Source: Pseudomonas putida (lineage in GTDB: Bacteria; Pseudomonadota; Gammaproteobacteria; Pseudomonadales; Pseudomonadaceae). Taken from it: a DNA stretch of 64,000 nucleotides. This document shows, piece by piece, positions 7,018 through 16,068 of the stretch. A model generated the notes under the pieces. That model was not told where the DNA came from, did not search any database, and saw nothing but the letters and a program-made list of their open reading frames with translations. Location: positions 5,136,501 to 5,200,500 of the forward strand of contig NZ_CP016634.1 in NCBI RefSeq assembly GCF_002741075.1. The letters run 5' to 3'. Numbering within the stretch: the first letter of the stretch is position 1; every line of letters starts with the position of its first letter. Both the position numbers and the translations under genes were made by a program.

Positions 7018-8112
7018 TCAATGTCCTGTAACGGTCAGGCCAGGGAAAGCGATCAGCGACAGCACCTGTGCTGCGATCATCTTCTGGCCCGTGATGGTGA
7101 AATGAATGCCGTCGTCCCCCCGCACCTTGACGCGCTGCCCGTCGGGCATCTGCACCGCATAGGCGAACTGTTCGTCAGGGTAGCCAAGGAACGGGTTGGC
7201 CGAGACATAGTGCTGACCGAACAACGCCGTACGCTCTTGGTACAGGCCGCTGAGGTAGGCCATGGCCGTGGAGAGCCGGGGCTTTTCCATGTTCGGCGGG
7301 CCGACCCAGATCACCTGGACGTTGTGCTGGCGCGCCTGCTCGAGGATGGCGTCGATCCGCGAACGGTAGATCGCCTCCCACTCAGGCGTCTTGAAGCGCA
7401 GGAACGGCTTACCCTTGCCCTGGGGCATGTCCCAAGGATCGTTCGGCCCCATGAACACGACCATCAGGCGAATGTTTGGATTGGCGGCCAGGGTATCGGT
7501 CACGGTCTTGGGCCAATTGAAGAAGCCGGGGTAGGCAAGGCCGGTGCTCTGCCTGCTGAGGTTGACCGTCCTGATCTGGTAGCGCTTGCGCAGGCTGTTG
7601 GCCAGGTGCGGCGCCACGCCTTGCATCAGTGAGTCCCCCACTAGGAAGACCTCATCACCAGTGGCCAGGCTCGCCAGCGTGCCAAGAGGCTTCGCGGCGG
7701 GCACTGGAGCCTTGGCCGGCAGCGGCTGCGCCAACGGCCTGGGTACGGGAGCCGGCGGCCTTGGCTTAGCAGCCGGGGCTGCCGGCTGCAGGTCCACCGT
7801 CACCACCGGCATGGTCGGTGGCAGGACGACAGGCGCTGGCGTCGTTGCCACCTGCGCGCTGCGCCGCAGACTGTCGACAAAACTGTCGCGGGCATCCTCC
7901 AAGGCCAAGGTGAGATTACCGCCCAGACGCCAGGCAGGTGATTGGCCGATCACCGGCAGATCGCAACCTTGGTGGTACTTCTGCTGGCAATACAGCTTGA
8001 TCGAATCCTGGTTCAGCCAGCACAGCAACAGCGTGGCAATGACCAATGCATAGAGCGCCCGGGCAGCGCCCAGTTGCGCCTGGAACAACTGCCGGGTATC
8101 AGAAACTGGCAT
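7018..8112 (-). CDS. DUF459-type SGNH protein, membrane-anchored
   Basis: A 364-residue protein. A single N-terminal hydrophobic segment (about 17-37) is followed by a periplasmic region and a Pro/Ala-rich linker (about 90-145, many PAP and PKP repeats). A C-terminal SGNH domain of DUF459 type follows, with blocks VFLVGDSLMQG, FMGPNDPW and DDGIHFT (Asp334, His337). The ATG at 8112 overlaps the end of the MBOAT gene by 14 bp, which signals translational coupling; an upstream in-frame start at 8145 would lie deeper inside MBOAT and is less likely. It probably accepts acetyl groups passed through the membrane by the MBOAT partner and places them on a periplasmic glycan. This role is inferred from the gene set. 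Confidence 0.8.
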   Translation of the reverse strand: MPVSDTRQLFQAQLGAARALYALVIATLLLCWLNQDSIKLYCQQKYHQGCDLPVIGQSPAWRLGGNLTLALEDARDSFVDSLRRSAQVATTPAPVVLPPTMPVVTVDLQPAAPAAKPRPPAPVPRPLAQPLPAKAPVPAAKPLGTLASLATGDEVFLVGDSLMQGVAPHLANSLRKRYQIRTVNLSRQSTGLAYPGFFNWPKTVTDTLAANPNIRLMVVFMGPNDPWDMPQGKGKPFLRFKTPEWEAIYRSRIDAILEQARQHNVQVIWVGPPNMEKPRLSTAMAYLSGLYQERTALFGQHYVSANPFLGYPDEQFAYAVQMPDGQRVKVRGDDGIHFTITGQKMIAAQVLSLIAFPGLTVTGH

Positions 8113-9502
8113 AGATGAACCCCGGCACACCCGATTGCGACGCAAAGATCACCAGTGACACGAACACCGCCAGCGGCACCGGATACAACGGCCACGGCAG
8201 GCGCTGGCTGGCGGCAAAACCCTTGCGCAGACTCGCCAGCCATTGTGGATAAGTGGCCACGCCGAGCACGCAGCCAAGCACCGCCAAACCGGTGGACGAG
8301 GACAGCCCGGCAATGCTCACCTGGGCGATGCCTGCGAGCATGTCCCAGGCGCCATCGAGCGTCGTGCTGCGGAAGAACACCCAGGCGAACGCCACGTAGT
8401 GGAAGGTCAGCAAGCGTGCAGCCAGCCCTGCGCCCCGCAGCGCCTTGGCCCCTGGCAGTAGTTGGTCGAACAGCTTGTAGACCGCCAGCCCCACACCATG
8501 TAGCGCGCCCCAGAGAATGAAGTTCAGGCTCGCTCCGTGCCAAAGACCAGACACCAGCATGGCCAGCAACATGTTCAGATTGCCACGCCACACGCCTTGG
8601 CGATTGCCGCCCAGGGGGATGTAGACGTAATCACGGATGAAGCGCGACAGGCTGATATGCCAACGCCCCCAGAATGCCTTGAGGTTGTGCGCGGCATAGG
8701 GCGCATTGAAGTTCTCCGGCAGACGAAAGCCCAGCAGCAAGGCGATGCCAGTCACCAGGTTGGTGTAGCCACTGAAGTTGAAGTAGATCAGGAAGCTGTA
8801 GCCATACACGCTCAGCAACACTTGCTCCGGTGTGAAGCTGCCAGGCGTGTCGAACACCGGATCCACCCACTCGCTGGCCAGCCAGCCGCCAAGCAGAAAC
8901 AATTTGACGACCGCCAGGGCGATCAGCCCCAAGGCCCGCTGCGGCTCGAGCACCTGGCGAATCGTTGTCGGGCGGATCTGCGGCAGCATGTCCAGCGCAC
9001 GATTGACCGGGCCAGCCACCAGGCTTGGGAAGAACGCCAGGTACAACGCCAGGTCCAGTGGCGCGGCTGGCGCCAGTTCGCGCCGGTTGATCGACACCAG
9101 GTAGCTCACCGAATGGAAGATGTAGAACGACATCCCAATCGGCACCAGCACTTCCAGAACCGGCAAGGACACCACCCATCCCGACAGGGCCAGGGCTGCC
9201 TGCACGCCTTCGACGAAGAACGCCTGGTACTTGAACAGATAGAAGCAGCCCAGCACCAGCCCAAGCAACAACGCCCGGCAGAACCAGCGCCCCGGGTAAC
9301 GCGCCGCCAGCAACCCGAGCAGATACACCAGCACGCTGTAGCCCAGCAGGATGTAGAGCGACTGCAGGCTAAAGCTCGCCACCAGCCCATAGCTGGCCGC
9401 CAGCAGCAGCACGTTTTGCAGGCGTACGCTCCAGCACAGGCTCCAATAGACAATGAAGAACAGCGTGAAACAGAGGCCGAATTCGATCGAAAGGAAGCTC
9501 AC
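8099..9502 (-). CDS. MBOAT-family O-acyltransferase (AlgI/PatA-like)
   Basis: A 467-residue polytopic membrane protein of the AlgI/DltB/PatA group, which carries acetyl groups from the cytoplasm across the inner membrane. The conserved block WGRWHISLSRFIRDYVYIPL is at 278-297, and the invariant catalytic histidine is His322 in SGLWHGASLNFILWGALHG. It leads an operon with two SGNH proteins. No alginate, cellulose or peptidoglycan gene is nearby, so the acceptor polymer cannot be assigned. Translation appears to start at a GTG (9502), with a GGA 7 bp upstream lying in the loop of a small perfect hairpin (9504-9519). Automatic labels such as mannuronan O-acetylase would over-specify it. Confidence 0.9.
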   Translation of the reverse strand: MSFLSIEFGLCFTLFFIVYWSLCWSVRLQNVLLLAASYGLVASFSLQSLYILLGYSVLVYLLGLLAARYPGRWFCRALLLGLVLGCFYLFKYQAFFVEGVQAALALSGWVVSLPVLEVLVPIGMSFYIFHSVSYLVSINRRELAPAAPLDLALYLAFFPSLVAGPVNRALDMLPQIRPTTIRQVLEPQRALGLIALAVVKLFLLGGWLASEWVDPVFDTPGSFTPEQVLLSVYGYSFLIYFNFSGYTNLVTGIALLLGFRLPENFNAPYAAHNLKAFWGRWHISLSRFIRDYVYIPLGGNRQGVWRGNLNMLLAMLVSGLWHGASLNFILWGALHGVGLAVYKLFDQLLPGAKALRGAGLAARLLTFHYVAFAWVFFRSTTLDGAWDMLAGIAQVSIAGLSSSTGLAVLGCVLGVATYPQWLASLRKGFAASQRLPWPLYPVPLAVFVSLVIFASQSGVPGFIYASF

Positions 9503-9503
9503 A

Positions 9504-9519
9504 ACGTAATCCGTTACGT
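9504..9519 (-). promoter_or_regulatory. Hairpin over the MBOAT ribosome binding site
   Basis: On the minus strand ACGTAA, CGGA, TTACGT forms a perfect 6-bp inverted repeat immediately upstream of the GTG start; the loop holds the only Shine-Dalgarno-like bases. It may be an RNA element or a DNA operator. Confidence 0.35.
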
Positions 9520-9684
9520 GACATCGAGTAGGAAGGGGCGCCGACAGCTTGTAGGACGCGGCGCAGAGCGCGCGGGATTATGGCAGAGGGCCAAAACCCT
9601 CACAATCCAGCGCCCTCGCAAATTGCAAGACGCCTCCTCCGACACAAATGCAACAAAATGCGACGAATGATTGCCCTCGCCGGT

Positions 9685-9713
9685 TTGCTCCCCCTGCCCT
9701 GCTCTGCTAGTGT
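9685..9713 (+). promoter_or_regulatory. Candidate sigma-70 promoter for xseB-ispA
   Basis: TTGCTC (9685-9690), 17-bp spacer, TAGTGT (9708-9713), 34 bp before the xseB start. The rest of the 244-bp divergent region (9503-9746) shows no gene. Confidence 0.4.
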
Positions 9714-9746
9714 CGCGCCGTTCTGAATGCCACCGAGACAGTCGCC

Positions 9747-9989
9747 ATGGCCCGCAAAAAAGCCTCCATCGATTTCGAGCAATCCCTCGCTGACCTGCAA
9801 GCCTTGGTCGAGCGCCTGGAGAACGGCGAGCTGTCGCTGGAAGAGTCGCTGGCTGCCTTCGAACAGGGCATCGCCTTGACCCGCGATTGCCAGGGCGCTC
9901 TGGCCCAGGCTGAACAGAAGGTGCAGATCCTGCTCGAACGCGATGGCGAGCTGGCGGCCCAGCCCTTCGACGCGGAGCCAGAAGCATGA
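9747..9989 (+). CDS. xseB: Exodeoxyribonuclease VII small subunit
   Basis: An 80-residue XseB, the helical subunit that binds several copies of XseA to form exonuclease VII, which degrades single-stranded DNA into acid-soluble oligonucleotides. The family pattern [33 protein letters not shown] is spread over residues 8-42 and the rest is coiled-coil. Length is normal. Its stop overlaps the ispA start by 4 bp (ATGA), so the two are translationally coupled. The pairing xseB-ispA-dxs is common in gammaproteobacteria. The large subunit xseA is not in the window. Confidence 0.96.
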   Translation: MARKKASIDFEQSLADLQALVERLENGELSLEESLAAFEQGIALTRDCQGALAQAEQKVQILLERDGELAAQPFDAEPEA

Positions 9990-10873
9990 TCGCCACCTAC
10001 CAGGCCAGTTGCCAGGCGCGTGTCGATGCTGCGCTCGAACCGCTGTTCCAAGCGCCCTCCAAGGAGTTCGAGCGCCTTTACGCCGCCATGCGCTACAGCG
10101 TGATGAACGGCGGCAAGCGCGTACGTCCGCTGCTGGCCTACGCCGCCTGCGAGGCCTTCGGTGCCCCGGCCGAGAACGCCAATGGCGCCGCCTGCGCCGT
10201 GGAGCTGATCCACGCCTATTCGCTGGTGCATGACGACCTGCCCGCCATGGACGACGACGACCTGCGCCGTGGCCAGCCCACCACTCACAAAGCCTTCGAT
10301 GAGGCCTGTGCCATTCTCGCCGGCGATGGCTTGCAGAGCCTGGCCTTCAGCGCCCTGCTCGATGCACGCCTGAGCCCCCAGGACGATGCCATTCGCCTGG
10401 CCATGGTCCAAGCCCTGGCCAAGGCAGCAGGCCCGGCCGGCATGGTCGGCGGCCAAGCCATCGACCTGGGCTCGGTGGGCCTGAAGCTCGACCAGCGTGC
10501 CCTGGAGTACATGCACCGGCACAAGACCGGCGCCCTGATCGAGGCCAGCGTGCGCCTCGGCGCCCTGGCCAGCGCCCGTGCCAGCCAGGCCCAGCTCGAG
10601 GCCCTGCAACGTTACGCACAGGCCATCGGCCTGGCCTTCCAGGTGCAGGACGACATCCTCGATGTGGAGAGCGATACCGCCACCCTCGGCAAACGCCAGG
10701 GCGCCGATATCGCCCGCGACAAACCGACCTACCCAGCCCTGCTCGGCCTGGAGGCGGCCAAGGCGTACGCGCTTGAGCTGCGCGACCAGGCACTGGCCGC
10801 ACTCGAAGGCTTCGGTGACAGCGCAGAACCCCTGCGCGCCCTGGCCCGCTATATCGTCGAACGCCGCCACTGA
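9986..10873 (+). CDS. ispA: Farnesyl diphosphate synthase
   Basis: A 295-residue short-chain trans-prenyl diphosphate synthase that condenses DMAPP and IPP to geranyl and then farnesyl diphosphate, the precursor of quinone side chains, undecaprenyl phosphate and haem O. The first aspartate-rich motif ([14 protein letters not shown]) is at 83-96, with an insertion of two residues as in bacterial type II FPP synthases. The second (DDILD) is near 225. GGKRVRP at 42-48 binds IPP. It overlaps xseB by 4 bp and precedes dxs, which feeds the same pathway, by 132 bp. Confidence 0.96.
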   Translation: MIATYQASCQARVDAALEPLFQAPSKEFERLYAAMRYSVMNGGKRVRPLLAYAACEAFGAPAENANGAACAVELIHAYSLVHDDLPAMDDDDLRRGQPTTHKAFDEACAILAGDGLQSLAFSALLDARLSPQDDAIRLAMVQALAKAAGPAGMVGGQAIDLGSVGLKLDQRALEYMHRHKTGALIEASVRLGALASARASQAQLEALQRYAQAIGLAFQVQDDILDVESDTATLGKRQGADIARDKPTYPALLGLEAAKAYALELRDQALAALEGFGDSAEPLRALARYIVERRH

Positions 10874-10887
10874 ACCCTGACGCCAAA

Positions 10888-10912
10888 CCCTGTGGGAGCG
10901 GGCTCGCCCGCC
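10888..10912. repeat. Single REP-like element between ispA and dxs
   Basis: CCCTGTGGGAGCGGGCTCGC followed by CCGC resembles one reversed REP unit with its GC stem. It falls 15 bp after the ispA stop. Confidence 0.5.
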
Positions 10913-11005
10913 CCTAACAGGGCGCATGCAACCTGCGTCTGAATGGGCAGTAATTCCTACAATGGGGTAAACTGCCGCCTCTTCACACCTATAACGACTC
11001 GCCTG

Positions 11006-12901
11006 ATGCCCACGACGTTTCAAGAGATCCCCCGCGAACGCCCGGTCACGCCGCTGCTGGACCGCGCCGACACGCCTGCCGGCCTGCGCCGGTTGGCTGA
11101 AGCCGACCTGGAGACCCTGGCCGACGAGCTGCGCCAGGAGCTGCTCTATACCGTTGGTCAGACCGGTGGGCATTTCGGCGCCGGCCTGGGCGTCATCGAG
11201 CTGACGATCGCCCTGCACTACGTCTTCGACACGCCGGACGACCGTCTGGTCTGGGACGTGGGTCATCAGGCCTATCCGCACAAGATCCTCACAGGTCGCC
11301 GCCAGCGCATGCTGAGCCTGCGCCAGAAGGACGGTATCGCCGCCTTCCCACGGCGCAGCGAGAGCGAGTACGACACCTTCGGCGTCGGTCACTCCAGCAC
11401 CTCGATCAGTGCCGCGCTGGGCATGGCCATCGCCGCCCGGCTGCAGAACGAACCACGCAAGTCGATCGCAGTCATCGGTGACGGCGCGCTGACTGCCGGC
11501 ATGGCCTTCGAGGCGTTGAACCACGCCCAGGAAGTCGATGCCGACATGCTGGTGATCCTCAACGACAACGACATGTCGATCTCGCGCAATGTCGGCGGCC
11601 TGTCCAACTACCTGGCCAAGATCCTCTCCAGCCGCACCTACGCGAGCATGCGCGAGGGCAGTAAAAAGGTCCTGTCGCGCCTGCCTGGCGCCTGGGAGAT
11701 CGCCCGCCGCACCGAGGAATACGCCAAGGGCATGCTGGTGCCCGGTACCTTGTTCGAAGAGCTGGGCTGGAACTACATCGGCCCCATCGACGGCCATGAC
11801 CTGCCGACCCTGATCGCCACCCTGCGCAACATGCGTGACCTCAAGGGCCCGCAGTTCCTGCATGTGATCACCAAGAAAGGCAAAGGCTTCGCCCCGGCCG
11901 AAGTGGACCCGATCGGCTATCACGCCATCACCAAGCTCGAGCCTGCCGACAAGCCCGTCGCACCGAAGAAAGTCAGCGGCCCCAAGTACTCGGCAGTATT
12001 CGGCCAGTGGCTGTGCGACATGGCCGCCGCCGACAATCGCCTGGTGGGCATCACCCCGGCGATGAAGGAAGGCTCGGACCTGGTGGCCTTCAGCGAGCGT
12101 TATCCGGAACGCTACTTCGATGTGGCAATCGCCGAGCAGCACGCGGTTACCCTGGCGGCAGGCATGGCCTGCGAGGGCGCCAAGCCGGTGGTGGCGATCT
12201 ACTCCACCTTCCTGCAGCGCGCCTATGACCAACTGATCCACGATGTGGCGGTACAGAACCTCGACGTGCTGTTCGCCATCGACCGCGCAGGCCTGGTCGG
12301 CGAAGACGGCCCGACGCACGCGGGCAGCTTCGACCTCTCGTACCTGCGTTGCATCCCCGGCATGCTGGTGATGACCCCGAGCGACGAGAACGAACTGCGC
12401 AAGATGCTCAGCACCGGCCACCTGTACAACGGCCCGGCGGCGGTGCGCTACCCTCGTGGCACCGGCCCCAACGCGCCGATCAGCGGCGATCTGGAGCCGC
12501 TTCAAATCGGCAAGGGCGTGGTCCGCCGTAAAGGCGAGAAAATCGCCCTGCTGGTGTTCGGTGTGCAACTGGCAGAAGCCATGAAAGTCGCCGAGACCCT
12601 TAACGCCACCGTGGTCGACATGCGCTTCGTCAAGCCATTGGACGAAGCCCTGGTACTGGAACTGGCCGCCCACCACGACCTGCTGGTCACTGTCGAAGAG
12701 AACGCCGTCATGGGCGGAGCCGGTGCCGCGGTCAGCGAATTCCTGACCCAAGAAGCCGTGCTCAAGCCACTGCTGCACCTGGGCCTGCCGGACATCTACG
12801 TCGAGCATGCCAAGCCTGCGCAGATGCTGGCTGAGTGCGGGCTCGATGCCGCCGGTATCGAAGCCTCGGTGAAAGCCCGGATGGCCAAGCTCGGCCTGTA
12901 A
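11006..12901 (+). CDS. dxs: 1-deoxy-D-xylulose-5-phosphate synthase
   Basis: A 631-residue thiamine diphosphate-dependent transketolase-like enzyme that condenses pyruvate and glyceraldehyde 3-phosphate to DXP, the first step of the MEP isoprenoid pathway and a branch to thiamine and pyridoxal. Visible are the ThDP/Mg block [17 protein letters not shown], the catalytic Glu region [16 protein letters not shown], and the C-terminal transketolase domain with [18 protein letters not shown]. The start [13 protein letters not shown] matches the usual Pseudomonas length; the frame is open from 10943, and no strong Shine-Dalgarno sequence favours either site. It follows xseB-ispA in the same direction. 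Confidence 0.96.
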   Translation: MPTTFQEIPRERPVTPLLDRADTPAGLRRLAEADLETLADELRQELLYTVGQTGGHFGAGLGVIELTIALHYVFDTPDDRLVWDVGHQAYPHKILTGRRQRMLSLRQKDGIAAFPRRSESEYDTFGVGHSSTSISAALGMAIAARLQNEPRKSIAVIGDGALTAGMAFEALNHAQEVDADMLVILNDNDMSISRNVGGLSNYLAKILSSRTYASMREGSKKVLSRLPGAWEIARRTEEYAKGMLVPGTLFEELGWNYIGPIDGHDLPTLIATLRNMRDLKGPQFLHVITKKGKGFAPAEVDPIGYHAITKLEPADKPVAPKKVSGPKYSAVFGQWLCDMAAADNRLVGITPAMKEGSDLVAFSERYPERYFDVAIAEQHAVTLAAGMACEGAKPVVAIYSTFLQRAYDQLIHDVAVQNLDVLFAIDRAGLVGEDGPTHAGSFDLSYLRCIPGMLVMTPSDENELRKMLSTGHLYNGPAAVRYPRGTGPNAPISGDLEPLQIGKGVVRRKGEKIALLVFGVQLAEAMKVAETLNATVVDMRFVKPLDEALVLELAAHHDLLVTVEENAVMGGAGAAVSEFLTQEAVLKPLLHLGLPDIYVEHAKPAQMLAECGLDAAGIEASVKARMAKLGL

Positions 12902-12927
12902 GCCTTTACGCCGCCTGATTGACGCAT

Positions 12928-12992
12928 TCGCGGGCAAGCCCCGCTTCCGCAGGGTTGTAAGCAGCCCCTGTGGAAGCGGGGCTTGCCCGCGA
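12928..12992. repeat. REP pair forming a long inverted repeat between dxs and btuB
   Basis: Two opposed REP-like units (about 12928-12953 and 12965-12992) are nearly perfect reverse complements over some 25 bp, so the region can form a long hairpin. It ends only 17 bp before the btuB start and may act as the dxs 3' boundary. Confidence 0.7.
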
Positions 12993-13008
12993 TGCTATGG
13001 AACTGCCG

Positions 13009-14859
13009 ATGAAGATCTCACCCCTCGCCACTGCCCTGCTCTGCCTACCCACCGCCCTGCTGGCCGCCGAACCGGACCGTGACGACGCCCTCAAGCTCCC
13101 CGACGTGCTGATCAGCGCCAGCCGTCAGGTCGAGTCGCGCAGCGCCACCAGCGCAGCGAACACCGTGTTCACCCGAAGCGACATCGATCGCCTGCAGCCC
13201 TCCAATGTCACCGATCTGCTGGCCCGCGTGCCGGGTGTCCAGGTGGCGCCAACCGGTGGACGCGGTAGCCTGCCGGGGATCTTCATCCGCGGCACCAAGG
13301 CTGCCCAGACCCTAGTGTTGGTCGACGGCGTGCGCATTGCCAATGCCACCTCCGGCGACAGCGCCCTGCAGTTTCTCGACGTCGACCAGATCGAGCGGAT
13401 CGAAGTCCTGCGTGGGTCGCGCTCGGCGATCTACGGCAGCGACGCCATTGGCGGCGTCATCCAGATCTTCACCCGACGCGGCACAGGTCCGGGCCTTCAG
13501 CCACGCCTGCGCCTGGCAGCGGGCAGCAACCAGAGCTTCCAGCGCAGCCTGGGGCTCTCCGGCGGCAATGAGGCGACTCGCTTCAACCTCGGCGCCAGCC
13601 TCGACGAAACAGCGGGCATCGACTCGACCGGGCCGTCCTTCGCCAGCGACGCGGATCATGACGCCTACCGCAACAGGTCGTTCAACCTGAGCCTGAGCCA
13701 TACCTTCGACGAACGTTTCGAGGCCGGGCTGAACGTGCTGGATAGCCGTGGACGCCACGAGTATGACGAGCCCCGTGGCTTCAGCGCGCAGGAGCCCTAT
13801 TCGAACTTTGCCGTCAGCAGTGTCGGCAGCTATCTCGACGCCCAGGTCAGCGAGAGGTGGAATGCCCGGCTGGAACTGGCCCACAGCGAGAACCGCGATG
13901 AGAGCCGCGACAAACTCGCCGGGACCCGCTACCCGTTCAATACCTACCGCGACCAAGCCACCTGGCAGAACAACCTGACCCTGGACGAACGCAACAGCCT
14001 GTTGCTAGGGAGCGACTGGTACGAGGATCGTGTCCACGCCAGCGCCGACTTCACCGAAGACAGCCGCTGGAACCGCGCAGTCTTCGTCCAGCACCGGTTC
14101 CGTGGCGAGCACTTTTCCACCGAGCTTGGCGTACGTCAGGATAAAAACCAGCAGTTCGGTGACCAAACCAGCTGGAGCGGCAGCCTGACGTTTCCGCTCA
14201 ACGCGAACAACGATGTGCTGCTGTCGTACAGCGAAGGTTTTCGGGCCCCGACCTTCAATGATCTGTACTTCCCCGGGTACAACAACCCCCAGCTCAAGCC
14301 TGAACGCTCCAAGAGCTACGAGCTGCAATGGCGCAGCCAGCTGACCGAGCACAGCAAACTGGAAACCTCGCTGTATCGCACCGACCTGCGGGACGCCATC
14401 AACTACAGCGTACGCCCCGAGAATGTCGACTCCGCACGCATCAATGGCTTCGAAATGGCCCTGAGCCAGGACTGGAGCGGCTGGACATCTCAACTGGCAC
14501 TCTCGCTGATCGACCCGCGCGACCGTGACAGCGGCCATACCCTCTCCCGCCGTGCTCGTCGCACCCTGAGCCTGGACCTCGATCGCCAGTTCGAACGTTT
14601 CGCCCTAGGCGCCAGTTGGCAAGCGATCAGCAGCAGCTACAACGACGAGGCCAACACCGACACCATTGGCGGCTATGGCCTGCTGGGGCTGCGCGGGAGT
14701 TGGTCAGCCAGCAGTGAAGTGAAGTTCGACCTGAAGCTGGATAACGTGCTGGACAAACAGTACAGCCGCACCCACTACAGCTATCAGGGCAACAACTACG
14801 GCTATCGCGAAGAGGGTCGCACCTGGCTGCTGAGCGTCACCTGGACGCCGGCGCTCTAG
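13009..14859 (+). CDS. btuB: TonB-dependent receptor, BtuB-type (cobalamin)
   Basis: A 616-residue outer-membrane receptor: signal peptide 1-20 (cleavage after LLAA), a TonB box-like LPDVLISA at about 28-35, a plug domain with VPGVQVAPTGGRGSLPGIFIRG, LVDGVRIANATSG and IERIEVLRGSRSAIYGSDAIGGVIQI, then a 22-strand-type barrel. Size and plug sequence fit vitamin B12 receptors of the BtuB group, and a BtuF-like binding protein gene converges on its 3' end. No cobalamin riboswitch (B12 box) is visible upstream; the leader is only REP sequence. The coding end overlaps the btuF-like coding end by 23 bp on the opposite strand. Ligand is inferred, not proved. Start chosen at the ATG that begins the signal peptide. 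Confidence 0.85.
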   Translation: MKISPLATALLCLPTALLAAEPDRDDALKLPDVLISASRQVESRSATSAANTVFTRSDIDRLQPSNVTDLLARVPGVQVAPTGGRGSLPGIFIRGTKAAQTLVLVDGVRIANATSGDSALQFLDVDQIERIEVLRGSRSAIYGSDAIGGVIQIFTRRGTGPGLQPRLRLAAGSNQSFQRSLGLSGGNEATRFNLGASLDETAGIDSTGPSFASDADHDAYRNRSFNLSLSHTFDERFEAGLNVLDSRGRHEYDEPRGFSAQEPYSNFAVSSVGSYLDAQVSERWNARLELAHSENRDESRDKLAGTRYPFNTYRDQATWQNNLTLDERNSLLLGSDWYEDRVHASADFTEDSRWNRAVFVQHRFRGEHFSTELGVRQDKNQQFGDQTSWSGSLTFPLNANNDVLLSYSEGFRAPTFNDLYFPGYNNPQLKPERSKSYELQWRSQLTEHSKLETSLYRTDLRDAINYSVRPENVDSARINGFEMALSQDWSGWTSQLALSLIDPRDRDSGHTLSRRARRTLSLDLDRQFERFALGASWQAISSSYNDEANTDTIGGYGLLGLRGSWSASSEVKFDLKLDNVLDKQYSRTHYSYQGNNYGYREEGRTWLLSVTWTPAL

Positions 14860-15649
14860 CGTCCAGCAACTCACACAAACGCGCGGTGGCCTCGATCATC
14901 TGGCCACTGGGGCGTTCCAGGCCTTTGTCGGGCACCACCAGCAGGCGATCGGCCTTCACGGCACTGAGCGCGCGCCAAGCCTTCCAGCTCGCCAGCTGCG
15001 CCGCATTTGCGGCCAGGATCACGTCAGGGTCGCGCAGCAATACGGTCTCTACATTCACCTGTGGCGCGGGCTGGGGAAGGTCGGCGAACAGGTTGCTGGC
15101 GCCGCAGACCTTCAGGGCATCGCTGACGATCTGCTGCCCCCCGAGGGTATAGAGCGGCCTGTCCCAGACCTGGTAGAAGACCCGTAGCGGTCGTTCACGC
15201 CGGTACTGCTCGCGCAAGCTGCGCAGCCGCTCTCGCAGAGCCGCCGTGTACTGCCGGCCTTGCTCTGCTCGCCCGACGCGCTGGCCAATGGCTTCGATCT
15301 GCTCGATCAGTTGGTCGATATCCTTGGGTTCGCCGACGAACGTCGCGATTCCCAGGCGCCTTAGCTGGTCGCGCTGGGCCGGGGGTACGCTGTCTGGCCA
15401 CAGCAACAACAGGTCGGGCTGGAGGCTGAGCAGGCGCTCCATGTCGAGCTGCCCTTGGCGCCCCACCGAGGGCAGACCTGCCAACGCCGCAGGCCGCTCA
15501 CCGCCGTCGAGCACACCCACCAGCAAGTCATCGGCATGCAGCTCGAGCATGATTTCGCTCATCGAGGGCGCCAGGCTGATCACCCTTGGCCCGCCTTCGG
15601 CCCGGGCGCCGACGGCCAGCAAGACCAACAGGCAGAGAAGCAGGCGCAT
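14837..15649 (-). CDS. btuF: Periplasmic cobalamin-binding protein, BtuF-like
   Basis: A 270-residue helical-backbone metal-receptor (BtuF/FhuD class III) binding protein. The signal peptide is [17 protein letters not shown] (1-17). The N-terminal lobe has VISLAPSMSEIMLELHADDLLVGVL, followed by the long backbone helix, and the second lobe contains YTLGGQQIVSDALKVCGASNLF, as in BtuF. The start at 15649 is fixed by the signal peptide and by a TGATG overlap with the preceding gene. No BtuC permease or BtuD ATPase lies in the window, so the cognate transporter must be elsewhere. The gene sits downstream of ribA and a small membrane-protein gene in one transcript, and converges on btuB. Confidence 0.85.
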   Translation of the reverse strand: MRLLLCLLVLLAVGARAEGGPRVISLAPSMSEIMLELHADDLLVGVLDGGERPAALAGLPSVGRQGQLDMERLLSLQPDLLLLWPDSVPPAQRDQLRRLGIATFVGEPKDIDQLIEQIEAIGQRVGRAEQGRQYTAALRERLRSLREQYRRERPLRVFYQVWDRPLYTLGGQQIVSDALKVCGASNLFADLPQPAPQVNVETVLLRDPDVILAANAAQLASWKAWRALSAVKADRLLVVPDKGLERPSGQMIEATARLCELLDARAPASR

Positions 15650-16068
15650 CAGCCCAGCTGGCGAGGGATGCGGTAGAGGTAGAGCAACACCACCGTGGAA
15701 AGCGCCAGCAGCACCTGGGGCACCGTCTCCAGCCCCACCAGCACCGAAAGTGCCGCCACCCAGGCCGGGAAACAGGCGAACAGCATGGCCATGCGTCGCA
15801 CCTGGGCCAGAGTGATCCAGGCCTGCGGCTCTTCGGGCGAGCCCAAGGCCTTGGACGTGGCGATCAAGGCACGCTTGTACGCGCCAAAGCGGGGCAGGCT
15901 GAGGAACATGGACGCAGCACCGGCAATGAACAGCGGCATCGCCAGGACGGGGATCAAGGCATCGCCGCCACCGAACGCCCAAGCCATCACCGGCAGCGGC
16001 ACCAGGCCCACCGCCAGGTATTGCCACCAGGCCAGCGCCAGGCGCCGCTTCACCTGGCCGCGGGTCAC
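15649..16068 (-). CDS. Small four-helix membrane protein of unknown function
   Basis: A 139-residue protein with about four hydrophobic segments (roughly 14-30, 36-56, 92-110 and 115-133) and a basic N terminus (MTRGQVKRR). I do not recognise the family. It starts with GTG, overlaps the ribA stop by 4 bp (GTGA) and shares one base with the btuF start (TGATG), so it is translationally tied to both neighbours. The position before btuF suggests a link to cobalamin uptake or envelope function, but that is only context; it is too small to be a BtuC permease. Confidence 0.7.
   Translation of the reverse strand: MTRGQVKRRLALAWWQYLAVGLVPLPVMAWAFGGGDALIPVLAMPLFIAGAASMFLSLPRFGAYKRALIATSKALGSPEEPQAWITLAQVRRMAMLFACFPAWVAALSVLVGLETVPQVLLALSTVVLLYLYRIPRQLG

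Noticed and set aside
9707..12937. Very long minus-strand open frame (1076 codons) across xseB, ispA and dxs
   Set aside because: It is the antisense shadow of three well-supported genes in GC-rich DNA; its translation is low-complexity Gly/Gln/His/Val with no domain.
13009..14859. Assigning the TonB receptor to siderophore uptake
   Set aside because: Its size, plug sequence and convergent btuF-like neighbour fit BtuB better; ligand remains inferred.
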